This document shows positions 6,471 through 14,465 of a stretch of 41,527 nt of DNA, piece after piece. Each line of letters opens with the position of its first letter. Positions within the stretch are counted from its first letter, which is position 1. Origin of the DNA: Nitrospira sp. SG-bin1 (lineage in GTDB: Bacteria > Nitrospirota > Nitrospiria > Nitrospirales > Nitrospiraceae); contig LVWS01000030.1 in the NCBI GenBank assembly GCA_002083365.1, forward strand, positions 1 to 41,527, in the 5' to 3' direction. The notes beneath the pieces were generated by a model. The model had not been told where the DNA came from. It did no database searches and saw nothing but the letters and a program-made list of their open reading frames with translations. Both the position numbers and the translations under genes were made by a program.

Positions 6471-8204
6471 CTATTGATAGTCCTCGTTCAGCGATTCCAG
6501 AAATGCCGCAAGCGGGGTAACGTCACTGGGCTTAAGAGCGACGCCTCGGAGCTGGGGCGCGCCATTGCGGAGCGTGCCTGCGCGGGCTTGTTTCGAGACA
6601 TCGATATAAAAATCGATTACATCATTCATTGTGTCGAATTGCCCGGTGTGCATGAACGGAGCGGAATGCCCCAGATCTCGCAGACCCGGGGTCTTGAATC
6701 GGGCGATCGCCCGATTGAGGAGTTCGCTTTGGGACGCCGTACAGGGCTGTTCATCGTCGCAGAGTATGGTTCGGATCTTGGCTTGAGGTCCGGGCATATC
6801 CGGGTTGGCAAAGACATTCCAAAACCCCAAGTCGGTTCGCGTCGTTCCGGCAGAAGGCACGGCGCGAAATCGCTCCGTGGCTCCGGGGTGTCGTTCAGTA
6901 GCTGGAAGATCGTCGGATGTTCGTGTGTCGAGGGTCGGAATAGCCAGTTTCAGGAACGCGCCGATTCCATGGCCTGGAACCTCGTCGTATTCCTTCTGGG
7001 TCGTCCCCGTATTATGAGCTTTGAGATCAGTAAAGTTCGGAGCCGCATGGCACGCGATGCAGTTGCCGATTTTCCCGGCTGCCTGCTCGGCCGGCGAGGC
7101 AGGCAGCGCCGCCGGTTCCGCCAGAAACGTCTTCAATCCCGCTAATTCCTGAGCCCCAAACGAGAATGGCTGGGTATGGAATTGGAATCGGCCGTCGGTT
7201 CTGTTGGGATTTGATGTGACGAACCGAAGTGCCCCCGCCGATTCACGCGTCTTTACGAGTTGCAACAGACGCCTGCTGTAGTCGATCGGAGATTCGGTGG
7301 GATCCGGGGCTTGAGGAAGTCCATTGATCTCCAGAAACACATCGAACGGAGAACGGATCGATGCTCCGCTGTCTTCGGTTTGCGAAAAGCGAAGGCCGTT
7401 GACGTAGGCGGCGACGACTTTGACGACGGCATCAAACACCTCCTGATCTGTAGCGGAACCGATCGCCAGGCGGAAGTCTGAGGTGAGCCGGAAGTCTTCA
7501 GGTATGAAGGGATCTGTTCCAGCGAAGAGGGTTCGGAAGGATGCTCCGCCGAACTCCTTGGCCAGCTCGCCAGTGCCATCATCGAACCGGACCACCCGGG
7601 CGATGTGGGCGATGGCCTGAGCGCGTTCTCCAGGCAGCCAGCCCATGTTTCGGCCGGTGAACGTGTCCGCCACCAGCGCTTCCATTGAATTGAATTCGGC
7701 ATCGAAATGGAACAAGACGCCGCCTGGTCGATCGAGCGCTGCGTTGACGAGGGGAGGGGAATTGCGGGCGGCAACAGTTTTGCCGTCCGCTCGGGCCGGA
7801 AGGGGGCTGCGGCGCGCGAAATCCGCATAGGCTCGCATGCCGCCTCCCGGCGCATCCAGAACGTCGTCCACGAAGTGACAAGTCCGGCAATTCATCGACA
7901 AGCCTTTGAACGGACCGGGATCGATCGGTGCGTCCAAGGTGACGACCGTATCGACGATGCCGTCGCCGACGTTCGGATCGTTGAGGTCGCCTCCCTTATC
8001 CAGAAAAACTTTGAACGCCTGGGCGAATCGTGTTTCGAGAAACAAGCGCTCACCGACGGCCTCTTCGGCGCCCGGAGTGCCCGTGTTGACAATCGGAGGA
8101 GGTGAGTTTTCAGAGCTTGAGCCGGAACAGGCGGCCAAGCTGAGAAGAAAAAAGAAGAGGAGCCTGGTGATGTGAGTGGCATAGGAATTAATTGGGCTCG
8201 GCAT
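6471..8204 (-). CDS. Di-haem cytochrome c peroxidase/MauG-like lipoprotein
   Basis: 577 residues. A lipobox LAAC ends at Cys26, so it is predicted to be a lipoprotein. Two haem motifs, CRTCH at 106-110 and CIACH at 382-386, lie in the two domains expected of the bacterial CcpA/MauG superfamily. The C-terminal stretch FKTPGLRDLGHSAPFMHTG followed by DFY is the family's typical end. It is much longer than classical CcpA (about 320 residues), mostly through an enlarged N-terminal half. Likely location is the periplasm, reducing peroxide or oxidising a partner protein; the substrate is unknown. AAGGAG lies about 11 bases before the ATG, behind an unusually structured leader. Confidence 0.85.
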   Translation of the reverse strand: MPSPINSYATHITRLLFFFLLSLAACSGSSSENSPPPIVNTGTPGAEEAVGERLFLETRFAQAFKVFLDKGGDLNDPNVGDGIVDTVVTLDAPIDPGPFKGLSMNCRTCHFVDDVLDAPGGGMRAYADFARRSPLPARADGKTVAARNSPPLVNAALDRPGGVLFHFDAEFNSMEALVADTFTGRNMGWLPGERAQAIAHIARVVRFDDGTGELAKEFGGASFRTLFAGTDPFIPEDFRLTSDFRLAIGSATDQEVFDAVVKVVAAYVNGLRFSQTEDSGASIRSPFDVFLEINGLPQAPDPTESPIDYSRRLLQLVKTRESAGALRFVTSNPNRTDGRFQFHTQPFSFGAQELAGLKTFLAEPAALPASPAEQAAGKIGNCIACHAAPNFTDLKAHNTGTTQKEYDEVPGHGIGAFLKLAIPTLDTRTSDDLPATERHPGATERFRAVPSAGTTRTDLGFWNVFANPDMPGPQAKIRTILCDDEQPCTASQSELLNRAIARFKTPGLRDLGHSAPFMHTGQFDTMNDVIDFYIDVSKQARAGTLRNGAPQLRGVALKPSDVTPLAAFLESLNEDYQ

Positions 8205-8232
8205 GTGGATATCAACTCCTTATCGTTACCAA

Positions 8233-8345
8233 ACTCAAGTCTCACGGACCCGAGTCGAAATGCGTGCTTTGCACCGGAGGAAGGCAAGGGCCCTCGGGAG
8301 GTGAGAACCCTTGCCCGTCAAGTGGGAGAGGTGGGGCTCCCACTT
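8233..8345 (-). ncRNA. Structured leader with four stem-loops before the di-haem gene
   Basis: The 172-base gap between the HD-GYP stop and the di-haem start contains four inverted repeats in a row: 8320-8345 (9-bp stem, loop 8), 8283-8315 (8-bp stem GGCAAGGG/CCCTTGCC), 8264-8274 (GTGC/GCAC, loop 3) and 8233-8255 (ACTC.AGTC pairing across a 5-base loop with a bulge). None is followed by a T-run, so they do not look like terminators. The di-haem transcript would begin with these elements. A cis-regulatory RNA is possible; no known riboswitch consensus was recognised. Confidence 0.4.
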
Positions 8346-8376
8346 CGATGCCGGCGTAGGTCGTACGCCGACTGCG

Positions 8377-9069
8377 CTACCGGTGAGTCGTGTCCCTTTC
8401 GTACAGGGCTTCCGGCTCTCTCAAGAGTTCGGCCAAGAGATCGACGACAGAGGGATCAAATTGAGTTCCCGAAGCCACCTGGAGAATTCGAAGCGCGATG
8501 TGATCCCGCAGGGATCGAACGCACACTGCGGGGACGTGAATAGCGGCGAATGCATCAGCGACGGCAAGGATCCGTGCTCCGAAGGGAATGAATTCTCCCC
8601 TCAGCCCATAGGGATACCCTGAACCATCCCACCGTTCGTGGTGATGGGCGATCATGACGGTTGCTTCACGAAGAAATGAAAAGGGTTGGAGTAAGGTCGC
8701 CCCTAACCGGGGGTGGTTCTGAATCGCCACGTAGGAATCCGGCTCGAACGAGCCTTGCCCGGTTTGAAGACGAGGTGGGAGCATGAGGAGCCCGAGATCG
8801 TGGAGCAGCGCGCCGAGTTTCAGTTGGTGTAATGCCTCGTCATCGAGGTGTGCTGCCTGTCCGATTCGAAGCGCCACCACTGTCGTGTCTTGCGCATGCC
8901 CTGCTTGCCAAGGAAGAAGTCGGTCCAGTTCTTTCGTGACCTGCCGAACCAGAATGCTTTCGAGATCGCGCCGCGAGGCGGATGGCAAATGGAGCCGATC
9001 GATCTTTCCGAGCATGTTTTGGATGGTCACAATGGCGGGTTCGATGCGATCCGTAATGTCGACATGCAT
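8377..9069 (-). CDS. Stand-alone HD-GYP domain protein
   Basis: 230 residues, mostly one HD-GYP domain of the c-di-GMP phosphodiesterase class. Metal and signature residues are visible: His58, HD at 90-91, HP at 119-120, HHH at 142-144, DGSGYPYGLRG with GYP at 151-153, and AD at 171-172. The Lys that normally follows the HD pair (HDxGK) is replaced by Leu (HDLGLL), and the usual Asp/Arg-rich segment after AD is changed, so activity may be reduced. There is no receiver or sensor domain. GGAGGAGG lies just before the ATG. It sits between an envelope redox cluster and the di-haem peroxidase gene. Confidence 0.85.
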   Translation of the reverse strand: MHVDITDRIEPAIVTIQNMLGKIDRLHLPSASRRDLESILVRQVTKELDRLLPWQAGHAQDTTVVALRIGQAAHLDDEALHQLKLGALLHDLGLLMLPPRLQTGQGSFEPDSYVAIQNHPRLGATLLQPFSFLREATVMIAHHHERWDGSGYPYGLRGEFIPFGARILAVADAFAAIHVPAVCVRSLRDHIALRILQVASGTQFDPSVVDLLAELLREPEALYERDTTHR

Positions 9070-9084
9070 GGCGCTGCCTCCTCC

Positions 9085-9123
9085 AAAACGAAAAGCCCGG
9101 AACCACTCGCGTGATTCCGGGCT
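9085..9123 (-). terminator. Rho-independent terminator after the 4-TM gene
   Basis: On the minus strand a 9-bp perfect stem (AGCCCGGAA/TTCCGGGCT, arms 9094-9102 and 9115-9123) with a 12-base loop is followed by TTTTCGTTTT. It lies between the 4-TM protein stop and the HD-GYP start, just before the latter's ribosome-binding site, so the HD-GYP gene probably has its own promoter or is read by leak-through. Confidence 0.8.
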
Positions 9124-9174
9124 CTGGGCGAATAACCGCTGGCCGCTAACGGGGTCCGTGGCTGTTGTTTTCCC

Positions 9175-9693
9175 CTACGACTCTTGTGGTCGCTTCCCCC
9201 CCATCAAGGGCTGCTCCAGTATCCACATTTCATATAAAGGAACGATCATCATGATCAGAAAACTCACGGTCATCAGCATGTCTCCCGTCAACATCGACAG
9301 GACAAACGTAGGCGAGACGTAGCTGATCAGCCAGGGCGACGCAAGATCGAGCATCACGCCCCCGAAGCCGGCCCAGGTGACGATGGCCTTGAGCGTGTGG
9401 CTGGCGCCGGTCAGGTACATGACGTGGATCAAGATCATGAATACGACCGGCATGGTAAACAGGTGAAAGTGCGTGATTTCTGCAAGTTCTCGAAACGACA
9501 TTGGTTCACCGAAGGTGACGTCGGAACCTCGATAATGCTCGGCGATGCCTTGCGGCGACAGTCCCGTCATGCTATGCGCCCAAAAAAACGAAAAGCAAAA
9601 TCCGGCGAACATCAAGAACAAAAACAATGTGTAGAGCAACCGAATGTGGCGATCGGAATCGCGCAGCCTGAATTTTTGGTTGAAGTTTCGCAT
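9175..9693 (-). CDS. Four-helix membrane protein paired with FMN-domain protein
   Basis: 172 residues with four predicted helices at about 20-40, 76-96, 103-124 and 131-155. His75, His77 and His90 lie at or near the ends of the second helix (THFHLFTM, LIHVMY), and His98 in the following loop; they could ligate haem, but no haem motif is provable by eye. A periplasmic loop holds SFRELAEITHFH. I do not know a named family. It begins 25 bases after the FMN-domain protein stop on the same strand, so the two are likely one electron-transfer unit in which this protein would take electrons at the membrane. That link is inference. Confidence 0.7.
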   Translation of the reverse strand: MRNFNQKFRLRDSDRHIRLLYTLFLFLMFAGFCFSFFWAHSMTGLSPQGIAEHYRGSDVTFGEPMSFRELAEITHFHLFTMPVVFMILIHVMYLTGASHTLKAIVTWAGFGGVMLDLASPWLISYVSPTFVLSMLTGDMLMTVSFLIMMIVPLYEMWILEQPLMGGKRPQES

Positions 9694-9718
9694 GCCTGGG
9701 ACGCTGGGTCCGCTTCTG

Positions 9719-10405
9719 CTAGTTTCCGAATATCGATGGCAGAAACCCCTTGTCCTTTTTCGCGGCCAACGTATCGCTGCCGATCCCGGCGGGCTTCAGA
9801 TAGAACTCGTCGATCAGCACGAGGACGCGTTTAATCCCGGCACTCATGGAACGAACAGACATGGTGGCGCCGGTGATGTTGATGATGTCTTTGTTGATGC
9901 GGATAGGATCCAACACGGTCTTGCCTTCAAATTGCACGTTGAATCGTTTCCGGCCGACTTCGCTCCCCCTGGCCTCGCGGAATACCAGCAGTTCGACGTC
10001 TGAGCAGGACCCTTTCGCATCCACACCGACCATGTAGGTCATGTGTTTGTGTTTTCCGATCGTGTTATGAACCACGGCATAGCCGTCGATCTTATCACCC
10101 GTTTCGCCGATGTAGACTTCGAAGGCTTGCTCAGGAAATTTCCACCCGATGCGTTGCTCGATGAGATCTTTCTTGTCTGGCGTGAGCTGGATCACTTCCT
10201 TGCGAATGCGCTGGGATTTCGGCAAGACGATCTTCACGGCCTCTTCTTCGGACAAGAAGACCTCGGCATGGTTGAGCTCGTCTTCGGTCAGGTATCGGCG
10301 AAGATCGTTGTCCCATACCTTTTCGGCTCCGGCGGGTGTGGGGTTGGTTAGCCAGAGTGTCGCTCCAATTGCGAGGCCTGATACGATTGTTAGGTGACTG
10401 AACAT
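9719..10405 (-). CDS. Periplasmic FMN-binding domain protein (covalent flavin type)
   Basis: 228 residues with a signal peptide ending at about Ala27. The C-terminal half is the FMN-binding domain of NqrC/RnfG type, ending in INITGATMS: the TGAT at 178-181 fits the flavinylation signal (S/T)GAT, and Thr181 would carry phosphoester-linked FMN. ApbE, the enzyme that makes this bond, is encoded in the same cluster at 13388-14413. The sequence IGKHKHMTYMVGVD and the basic GRKRFNVQF patch follow family style. AGGAG lies six bases before the ATG; the start overlaps the upstream lipoprotein gene by 16 bases. Likely a one-flavin electron carrier in the periplasm. Confidence 0.88.
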   Translation of the reverse strand: MFSHLTIVSGLAIGATLWLTNPTPAGAEKVWDNDLRRYLTEDELNHAEVFLSEEEAVKIVLPKSQRIRKEVIQLTPDKKDLIEQRIGWKFPEQAFEVYIGETGDKIDGYAVVHNTIGKHKHMTYMVGVDAKGSCSDVELLVFREARGSEVGRKRFNVQFEGKTVLDPIRINKDIINITGATMSVRSMSAGIKRVLVLIDEFYLKPAGIGSDTLAAKKDKGFLPSIFGN

Positions 10406-10863
10406 CCGTGCTCCTGCAGTTTGGTATCAAGACGATTTTGCACGTCGCGCATGACTTGCTCAGAAGGATCCGTGGGAGCCCAGCCGAAGAGACGCGAACC
10501 CCCACGGAACGCCCAGCGTTGTCGCTCTTCGATGAACGAGATCTTGGTCATATCCTCCAGGCGCTTCACTTTTAACGTGAGGCGTGAACGGTCTCTGCTG
10601 TCCGGGATATCTCGGCGAAAAGCACCATAGGTCCGTCCCGGCATCGGAACTTCAAGCCATTCGGTTACGATCAGCCCCGTGTCTTTGTCTTTCGTATCGG
10701 TCGAGCGATCCTTCACGGCATCGATGGCTGCGTCCCACGCATGATCGTAGCTACAGACGGCAAGCCGTTGATGCATGCCGCTGGTCATCAACGCACAGCC
10801 TCCGAAACTTCCAAGCAGAAGGAGCGGAAGAATCTGCAAGCCTATTCGTGGGAACCTTGTCAT
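10390..10863 (-). CDS. Small lipoprotein coupled to the FMN-domain gene
   Basis: 157 residues with lipobox GGC ending at Cys23. The mature part (YDHAWDAAIDAVKDRS, then a predicted beta region TGLIVTEWLEV, RLTLKVKRL, KISFIEERQRWAF) resembles the alpha/beta layout of small NlpB/BamC-type outer-membrane lipoproteins, but I cannot assign a family. It overlaps the FMN-domain gene by 16 bases, so the two are probably translated together. A strong hairpin sits immediately before its start. Function unknown; envelope location is well supported. Confidence 0.75.
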   Translation of the reverse strand: MTRFPRIGLQILPLLLLGSFGGCALMTSGMHQRLAVCSYDHAWDAAIDAVKDRSTDTKDKDTGLIVTEWLEVPMPGRTYGAFRRDIPDSRDRSRLTLKVKRLEDMTKISFIEERQRWAFRGGSRLFGWAPTDPSEQVMRDVQNRLDTKLQEHGCSVT

Positions 10864-10870
10864 GTCATGC

Positions 10871-10895
10871 GCTCCCCGCCGGTCAGGCGGGGAGC
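10871..10895 (-). promoter_or_regulatory. 10-bp hairpin enclosing the lipoprotein ribosome-binding site
   Basis: GCTCCCCGCC at 10871-10880 and GGCGGGGAGC at 10886-10895 form a perfect 10-bp stem with a 5-base loop. On the minus strand the second arm contains GGGGAG, eight bases or so before the lipoprotein ATG at 10863, so folding would hide the ribosome-binding site. It lies 20 bases after the porin stop, and no T-run follows. It may act as transcript-end or translational control between porin and lipoprotein. Confidence 0.5.
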
Positions 10896-10914
10896 CTCCT
10901 CCTTGCCGTACAAT

Positions 10915-12325
10915 TTAGAAGTATGTGGCTGCTTGAAACAGAAACCCGTCTCCGTCCATCGGACTACTGGCGGTGCCTAAATCTCCTGCGGGGGTCAGTC
11001 CCACCGCGCCGTTCTGAGTGTTATGCTGCCAGTTGATTTTGAAGACCGTATCTTCGATCGGTCTGAAGTTCAGACCCACGGTCAACCGATCCAACTCCCG
11101 CCGATTTCCCAACGTGTTTGCGGGATTGATGGTGCGATTGTCCGTATCGGTATCGACTTGTTCCCAGCGAATCGTCGCCGTAAAGGTCGACGCCTCCGAG
11201 AAATGGCTGGGCGCCAGCCGCTTCAGGAACTCAGGCATGAAGTGATAGTTTCCTTGGATATAATAGCCGAACATACCGGCAGGTCCGATCGGATTGCCGG
11301 CCACCCCGGTCGCGTTGTTGTTGCTGATTCTGACCCAGGCCGCTTCACCGATGAGTTCCCACGGTCCACGCTGCAATGTCCAATCCACCGCGAAGATATC
11401 GATGTTGCCCGAGCCGACCGTGGCGGTCGAGGGCTTATATTGCCCGTGGTACCCTGACCCGGCGATTTCAATACCCAACATCGGACTAAAGGCAAGACGA
11501 CCGACGATGGCCTTGCTGTCATCGCGGTCTCGGGAGACGCTTCCGCGCGCATTTCGGACTCCCAAATCCGTCAGCGCACCGGCGGTTTGGGTCATGCCGT
11601 TGACCGCATAGAGTTCGTAGTCGACCTTCGAGAGAGTCGTCGGGTAGAACGTTCCATAGATCCCCGCACCCGCTTCGAACCAGGTGCTCGGAATGATGAT
11701 TCGCGACACCATCGGCCGATCGACAAGATCGTTCAACGGCGAATCATGGAGCAAATTGAACTTCCCGACCGGCATGAGCAGAATGCCGCCTCGGAGATTG
11801 ATTCTTTCATCCACCAGATAGTCCAATTGGGCAAATTCGACCTGAATCGAGCCATCCCCTTGCGGTGAATTGGTCCCCCCGCGTTCGATCTCGATTTCCG
11901 TCGCGAATTTGATCCGATCGGTGATGTCCGCAAAAATAAAGGGCACCAACCGCTGTTGGCCGAAGCTGTTACGGCTGGGATTGTCCAAATTTTGGCGAGA
12001 GAGAATGTTGTACATCACGTCTGCATAACCGCCGAGGGTGGCTTTCGGCGCGCTCAAGAACGGCTTGGCATAAATCAATTTTCCTGAACCGGTTGAACTA
12101 AATCCCCGGATATTCCCTGGGCCCAGGAGGAGAGGAAGGCAACCCCGTACCTGCTTCGGTTGGGCCTTGCCGTTCCGCCTGGTGCCGGTCGCGTTCTTGC
12201 AAACGTTTTTCAACCGCTTCATCCACTAGTTTCTTGATTTCCTCCGGGGTCAAGTTTTCCGCCCAAACCGGCATGGCCGGTAAGCTGATGATGACCAGAG
12301 CCCCGAGGATTGACCGCATCTTCAT
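10915..12325 (-). pseudogene. Outer-membrane porin-like gene with an apparent frameshift
   Basis: The first 75 codons from 12325 give a signal peptide (ending VWA at about 22) and a short coiled-coil of EEIKKLVDEAVEKRLQE type, then stop at 12098. A second frame, open from 12222 to 10915, carries the body: a beta-barrel of about 400 residues with alternating aromatic strands and a terminal Phe (QAATYF), as in outer-membrane porins. The two join in meaning near 12098-12160 around GGGCCCAGGG, where a single-base slip would restore one protein of about 460 residues. Either a true frameshift, programmed slippage or a sequence error. The second frame has no good start of its own. It lies upstream of the lipoprotein/FMN genes on the same strand. 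Confidence 0.7.
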
Positions 12326-12448
12326 CGGTATCCTCCATCTAAGAATAATGTTGTGGTCTGACTCGGGACTCGACGGTCTCTGGTCTTCAGATCAATGAAA
12401 CGTACGTAATGCGATGGATAAAAATGTGCCTCCTTTGCTGATAGGATG

Positions 12449-12628
12449 TTAGGTAGAAGTCGTTCCCCAGCCTTCGATTGAAGAGAAGGGGATGATGACC
12501 ATGCGCTTACATCGCTTGCACTTCAGTTCCAACCCTTGCCCGCACACTTTGGCGATCAACTGCCCGCATTCACAACGGGTTTCAAGAGCTTGGCAATGTT
12601 CCAACGAAGGAGCTTTTGCGATAGCCAT
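12449..12628 (-). CDS. 59-residue Com-like zinc-ribbon protein
   Basis: A short frame with ATG at 12628 and TAA at 12449. It reads as a compact ribbon: RCECGQLIAKV at 18-28 (Cys19, Cys21), GLELKCKRCKRMV at 32-44 (Cys37, Cys40), then a short tail. This is the pattern of the Mu Com family (RCxxCxxLL... IEIKCPRCxxxN), a translational or transcriptional regulator type seen in phages and in many free bacteria. Codons are consistent with coding. No good Shine-Dalgarno is seen. It lies divergent from the lipoprotein/ApbE genes and upstream of the porin gene, with a Fur-like site 29 bases before its start. Confidence 0.65.
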   Translation of the reverse strand: MAIAKAPSLEHCQALETRCECGQLIAKVCGQGLELKCKRCKRMVIIPFSSIEGWGTTST

Positions 12629-12656
12629 GACGCTTCACGAACGGTTATAATGAAAT

Positions 12657-12671
12657 TGAGAACGATTATTA
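12657..12671. promoter_or_regulatory. Possible Fur-like site between Com-like gene and lipoprotein gene
   Basis: TGAGAACGATTATTA matches 11 of 15 positions of the consensus TGATAATNATTATCA. It lies in the AT-rich divergent region (12640-12690), able to serve both directions. A fur gene is present at 20482-20913. Only a weak match, so low confidence. Confidence 0.35.
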
Positions 12672-12726
12672 ATATCTTAGCCAATAGCTGGGTGTCAAGG
12701 AATTATTTCAGTGAGGAGCCTTCCCG

Positions 12727-13374
12727 GTGTTGTGTAGGAGTCGGCATCATTTCTCGATGAAGGGAAAGCGCGGGATTCTCCACGGAGCGTTGTTGTGGTC
12801 CGTGAGCCTGAGCGTGGGAGGCTGTGTGACAGAGTTGCCGTCTCTAGTGGATCCGACCGAGATCGCGACGAGCGTGGTGGTCGGGCGAGTCGTAACCGTC
12901 TTGACCGGTGAGACCTCTCGGCGGTATCCACCTGAAGTGCGGTTTTTAGAGCTTGAAGACCGAGTGTCTGGCAAGCGATTTCAGGTGGAAATCAAATCAC
13001 ATGACGAATACTTTGTGATTGATTTGTCGGACGGACAGTATCGGCTCACTCGTGTACAGATCAGCGAAGGCCCGTTCATGTCCATGGCGAACTTGGACAT
13101 GACCTTTTCCGTAAATGCCAAGGCCATTACCCATGTGGGGACCTGGAGGTTCGGAATCGATTCGCCGCGCTATGGGCGGATGATGGTGGCTTCTGTCGTC
13201 GCTGGCCAAGCAGAAGAGTCAGGGGTGCGTGACTTTCTCAGTCACCAGTATCCGACCTTCGATGGGCGCTCCATGGTCGAGGCACTTCCGCAGCCGGCAC
13301 AAGTGGAAGCGAGGCTCTACGAAGTCATGCCGTATCCTCGGTATCCGAGGTATTTTCGGCGGCACTGGTGGTAA
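12727..13374 (+). CDS. Lipoprotein of unknown function upstream of apbE
   Basis: 215 residues from a GTG at 12727 chosen because GAGGAG lies eight bases upstream; an internal ATG at 12757 lacks one. The signal ends in a lipobox VGGC with Cys33. The mature part is predicted beta-rich (VVVGRVVTVLTGE, EVRFLELEDRVSGKRFQVEI, YFVIDLSDGQYRLTRVQI), like a small beta-sandwich or carboxypeptidase-regulatory-like fold. The end is Arg/Tyr/Pro-rich (PYPRYPRYFRRHWW). I do not recognise a family. It ends 13 bases before apbE, so it is likely in its operon and may be the partner of a flavin carrier in the envelope. Confidence 0.75.
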   Translation: MLCRSRHHFSMKGKRGILHGALLWSVSLSVGGCVTELPSLVDPTEIATSVVVGRVVTVLTGETSRRYPPEVRFLELEDRVSGKRFQVEIKSHDEYFVIDLSDGQYRLTRVQISEGPFMSMANLDMTFSVNAKAITHVGTWRFGIDSPRYGRMMVASVVAGQAEESGVRDFLSHQYPTFDGRSMVEALPQPAQVEARLYEVMPYPRYPRYFRRHWW

Positions 13375-13387
13375 GGACACTGCAGAC

Positions 13388-14413
13388 ATGGAGACGCCCC
13401 CGTTCCCTGTCACTTCTATAAACGTACTCTGTCTCTTCATCGCCATGATGGCTGGTTGTGTGACACCGCAACATGTGCCGACACCCGTTGTCTCGAAGCG
13501 AGCCCAACTCCACATGGGGACTCTCGTGACGGTGACGGCCGTGGCTCACGACAAAAGCGCGAGCGAGCGGGCCGTACAGGCCGCGTTCGACGAAATCAAG
13601 CGGCTCGAACAATTACTGAGCACTTGGCGCGCCGACAGCGAGCTGTCACGAGTGAACGCCGAAGCGGGTCGTCAACCGGTGCAGGTGAGTTCGGAAACAT
13701 TTGCGCTGGTGACTCGGTCATTGGAAATAGCACAGCTCACTCATGGCGGGTTGAATATCGCCTTAGGTCCTGCCGTTGACGCTTGGAGCGTGACTGAAGG
13801 GCAGCACATTCCCGACAAAAAGGAATTGCAAAGGCTAAGGCCGCTCGTCGATTGGACTCGTATTCAAGTTAATACAGAGGACCGCACGATTTATCTGCCG
13901 TACAAGGGAATGCGCATCGATATTGGTGGAATAGGAAAGGGGTATGCGGCCGATCGGGCGGTAGAGGAGATGAAGCGAGCAGGCGCGACAGGCGGGATCG
14001 TCGCTTTATCGGGGGATATCAAGACCTTCGGTGCCCTCCCGGAACGAAGAGGGTTTCCCGTGGGCATCAGGCACCCACGCCAGGAGGGAACGTTGATCGC
14101 CGTGATCGATGTGAGAGATGAAGCAATTTCAACGGCCGGCGACTACGAACGGTTCTTTGAACGGGATGGAGTCCGGTATCATCATATCTTGGACCCACAC
14201 ACGTTGCAGCCGGCGCGTGCGTGCCAGAGCGTCACGGTCCTTGCCAAGGAGGGCACGTTAGCCGATGGATTGGATACCGGAATTTTCGTGCTGGGGCCGG
14301 AACAGGGAATGGCGTTGGTCGAGCGTCTGCCGCATGTTGAGGCGATCATCATCGATAATGGAGGAAAGATGACCGTATCATCCGGACTGCGCGATCGGTT
14401 GCGCCTACCATAA
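13388..14413 (+). CDS. apbE: FAD:protein FMN transferase (ApbE), lipoprotein form
   Basis: 341 residues starting at 13388, 13 bases after the previous stop; the open frame extends upstream but that part overlaps the lipoprotein gene. A lipobox AGC ends at about Cys20. Family motifs are plain: GTLVTVTA, LSTWRADSELSRVN, the FAD-binding DIGGIGKGYAADRA, GDIKTFG, STAGDYERFF, HHILDPHT and the metal-binding ADGLDTGIFVLG. ApbE cleaves FAD and links FMN to a Ser/Thr in the target motif using Mg2+. The FMN-domain protein at 9719-10405 is the obvious local substrate, which is inference from motif and neighbourhood. AAGGA precedes the ATG. Confidence 0.93.
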   Translation: METPPFPVTSINVLCLFIAMMAGCVTPQHVPTPVVSKRAQLHMGTLVTVTAVAHDKSASERAVQAAFDEIKRLEQLLSTWRADSELSRVNAEAGRQPVQVSSETFALVTRSLEIAQLTHGGLNIALGPAVDAWSVTEGQHIPDKKELQRLRPLVDWTRIQVNTEDRTIYLPYKGMRIDIGGIGKGYAADRAVEEMKRAGATGGIVALSGDIKTFGALPERRGFPVGIRHPRQEGTLIAVIDVRDEAISTAGDYERFFERDGVRYHHILDPHTLQPARACQSVTVLAKEGTLADGLDTGIFVLGPEQGMALVERLPHVEAIIIDNGGKMTVSSGLRDRLRLP

Positions 14414-14465
14414 ATAGGCGTTCATCTTTTTTTGATAGAGGGAATACGAGGGGAGGTATATCACG

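Noticed and set aside
8233..8315. c-di-GMP (GEMM) riboswitch upstream of the di-haem gene
   Set aside because: A GCAAAG-like string is present, but the conserved GEMM core and its tetraloop-receptor pattern could not be found.
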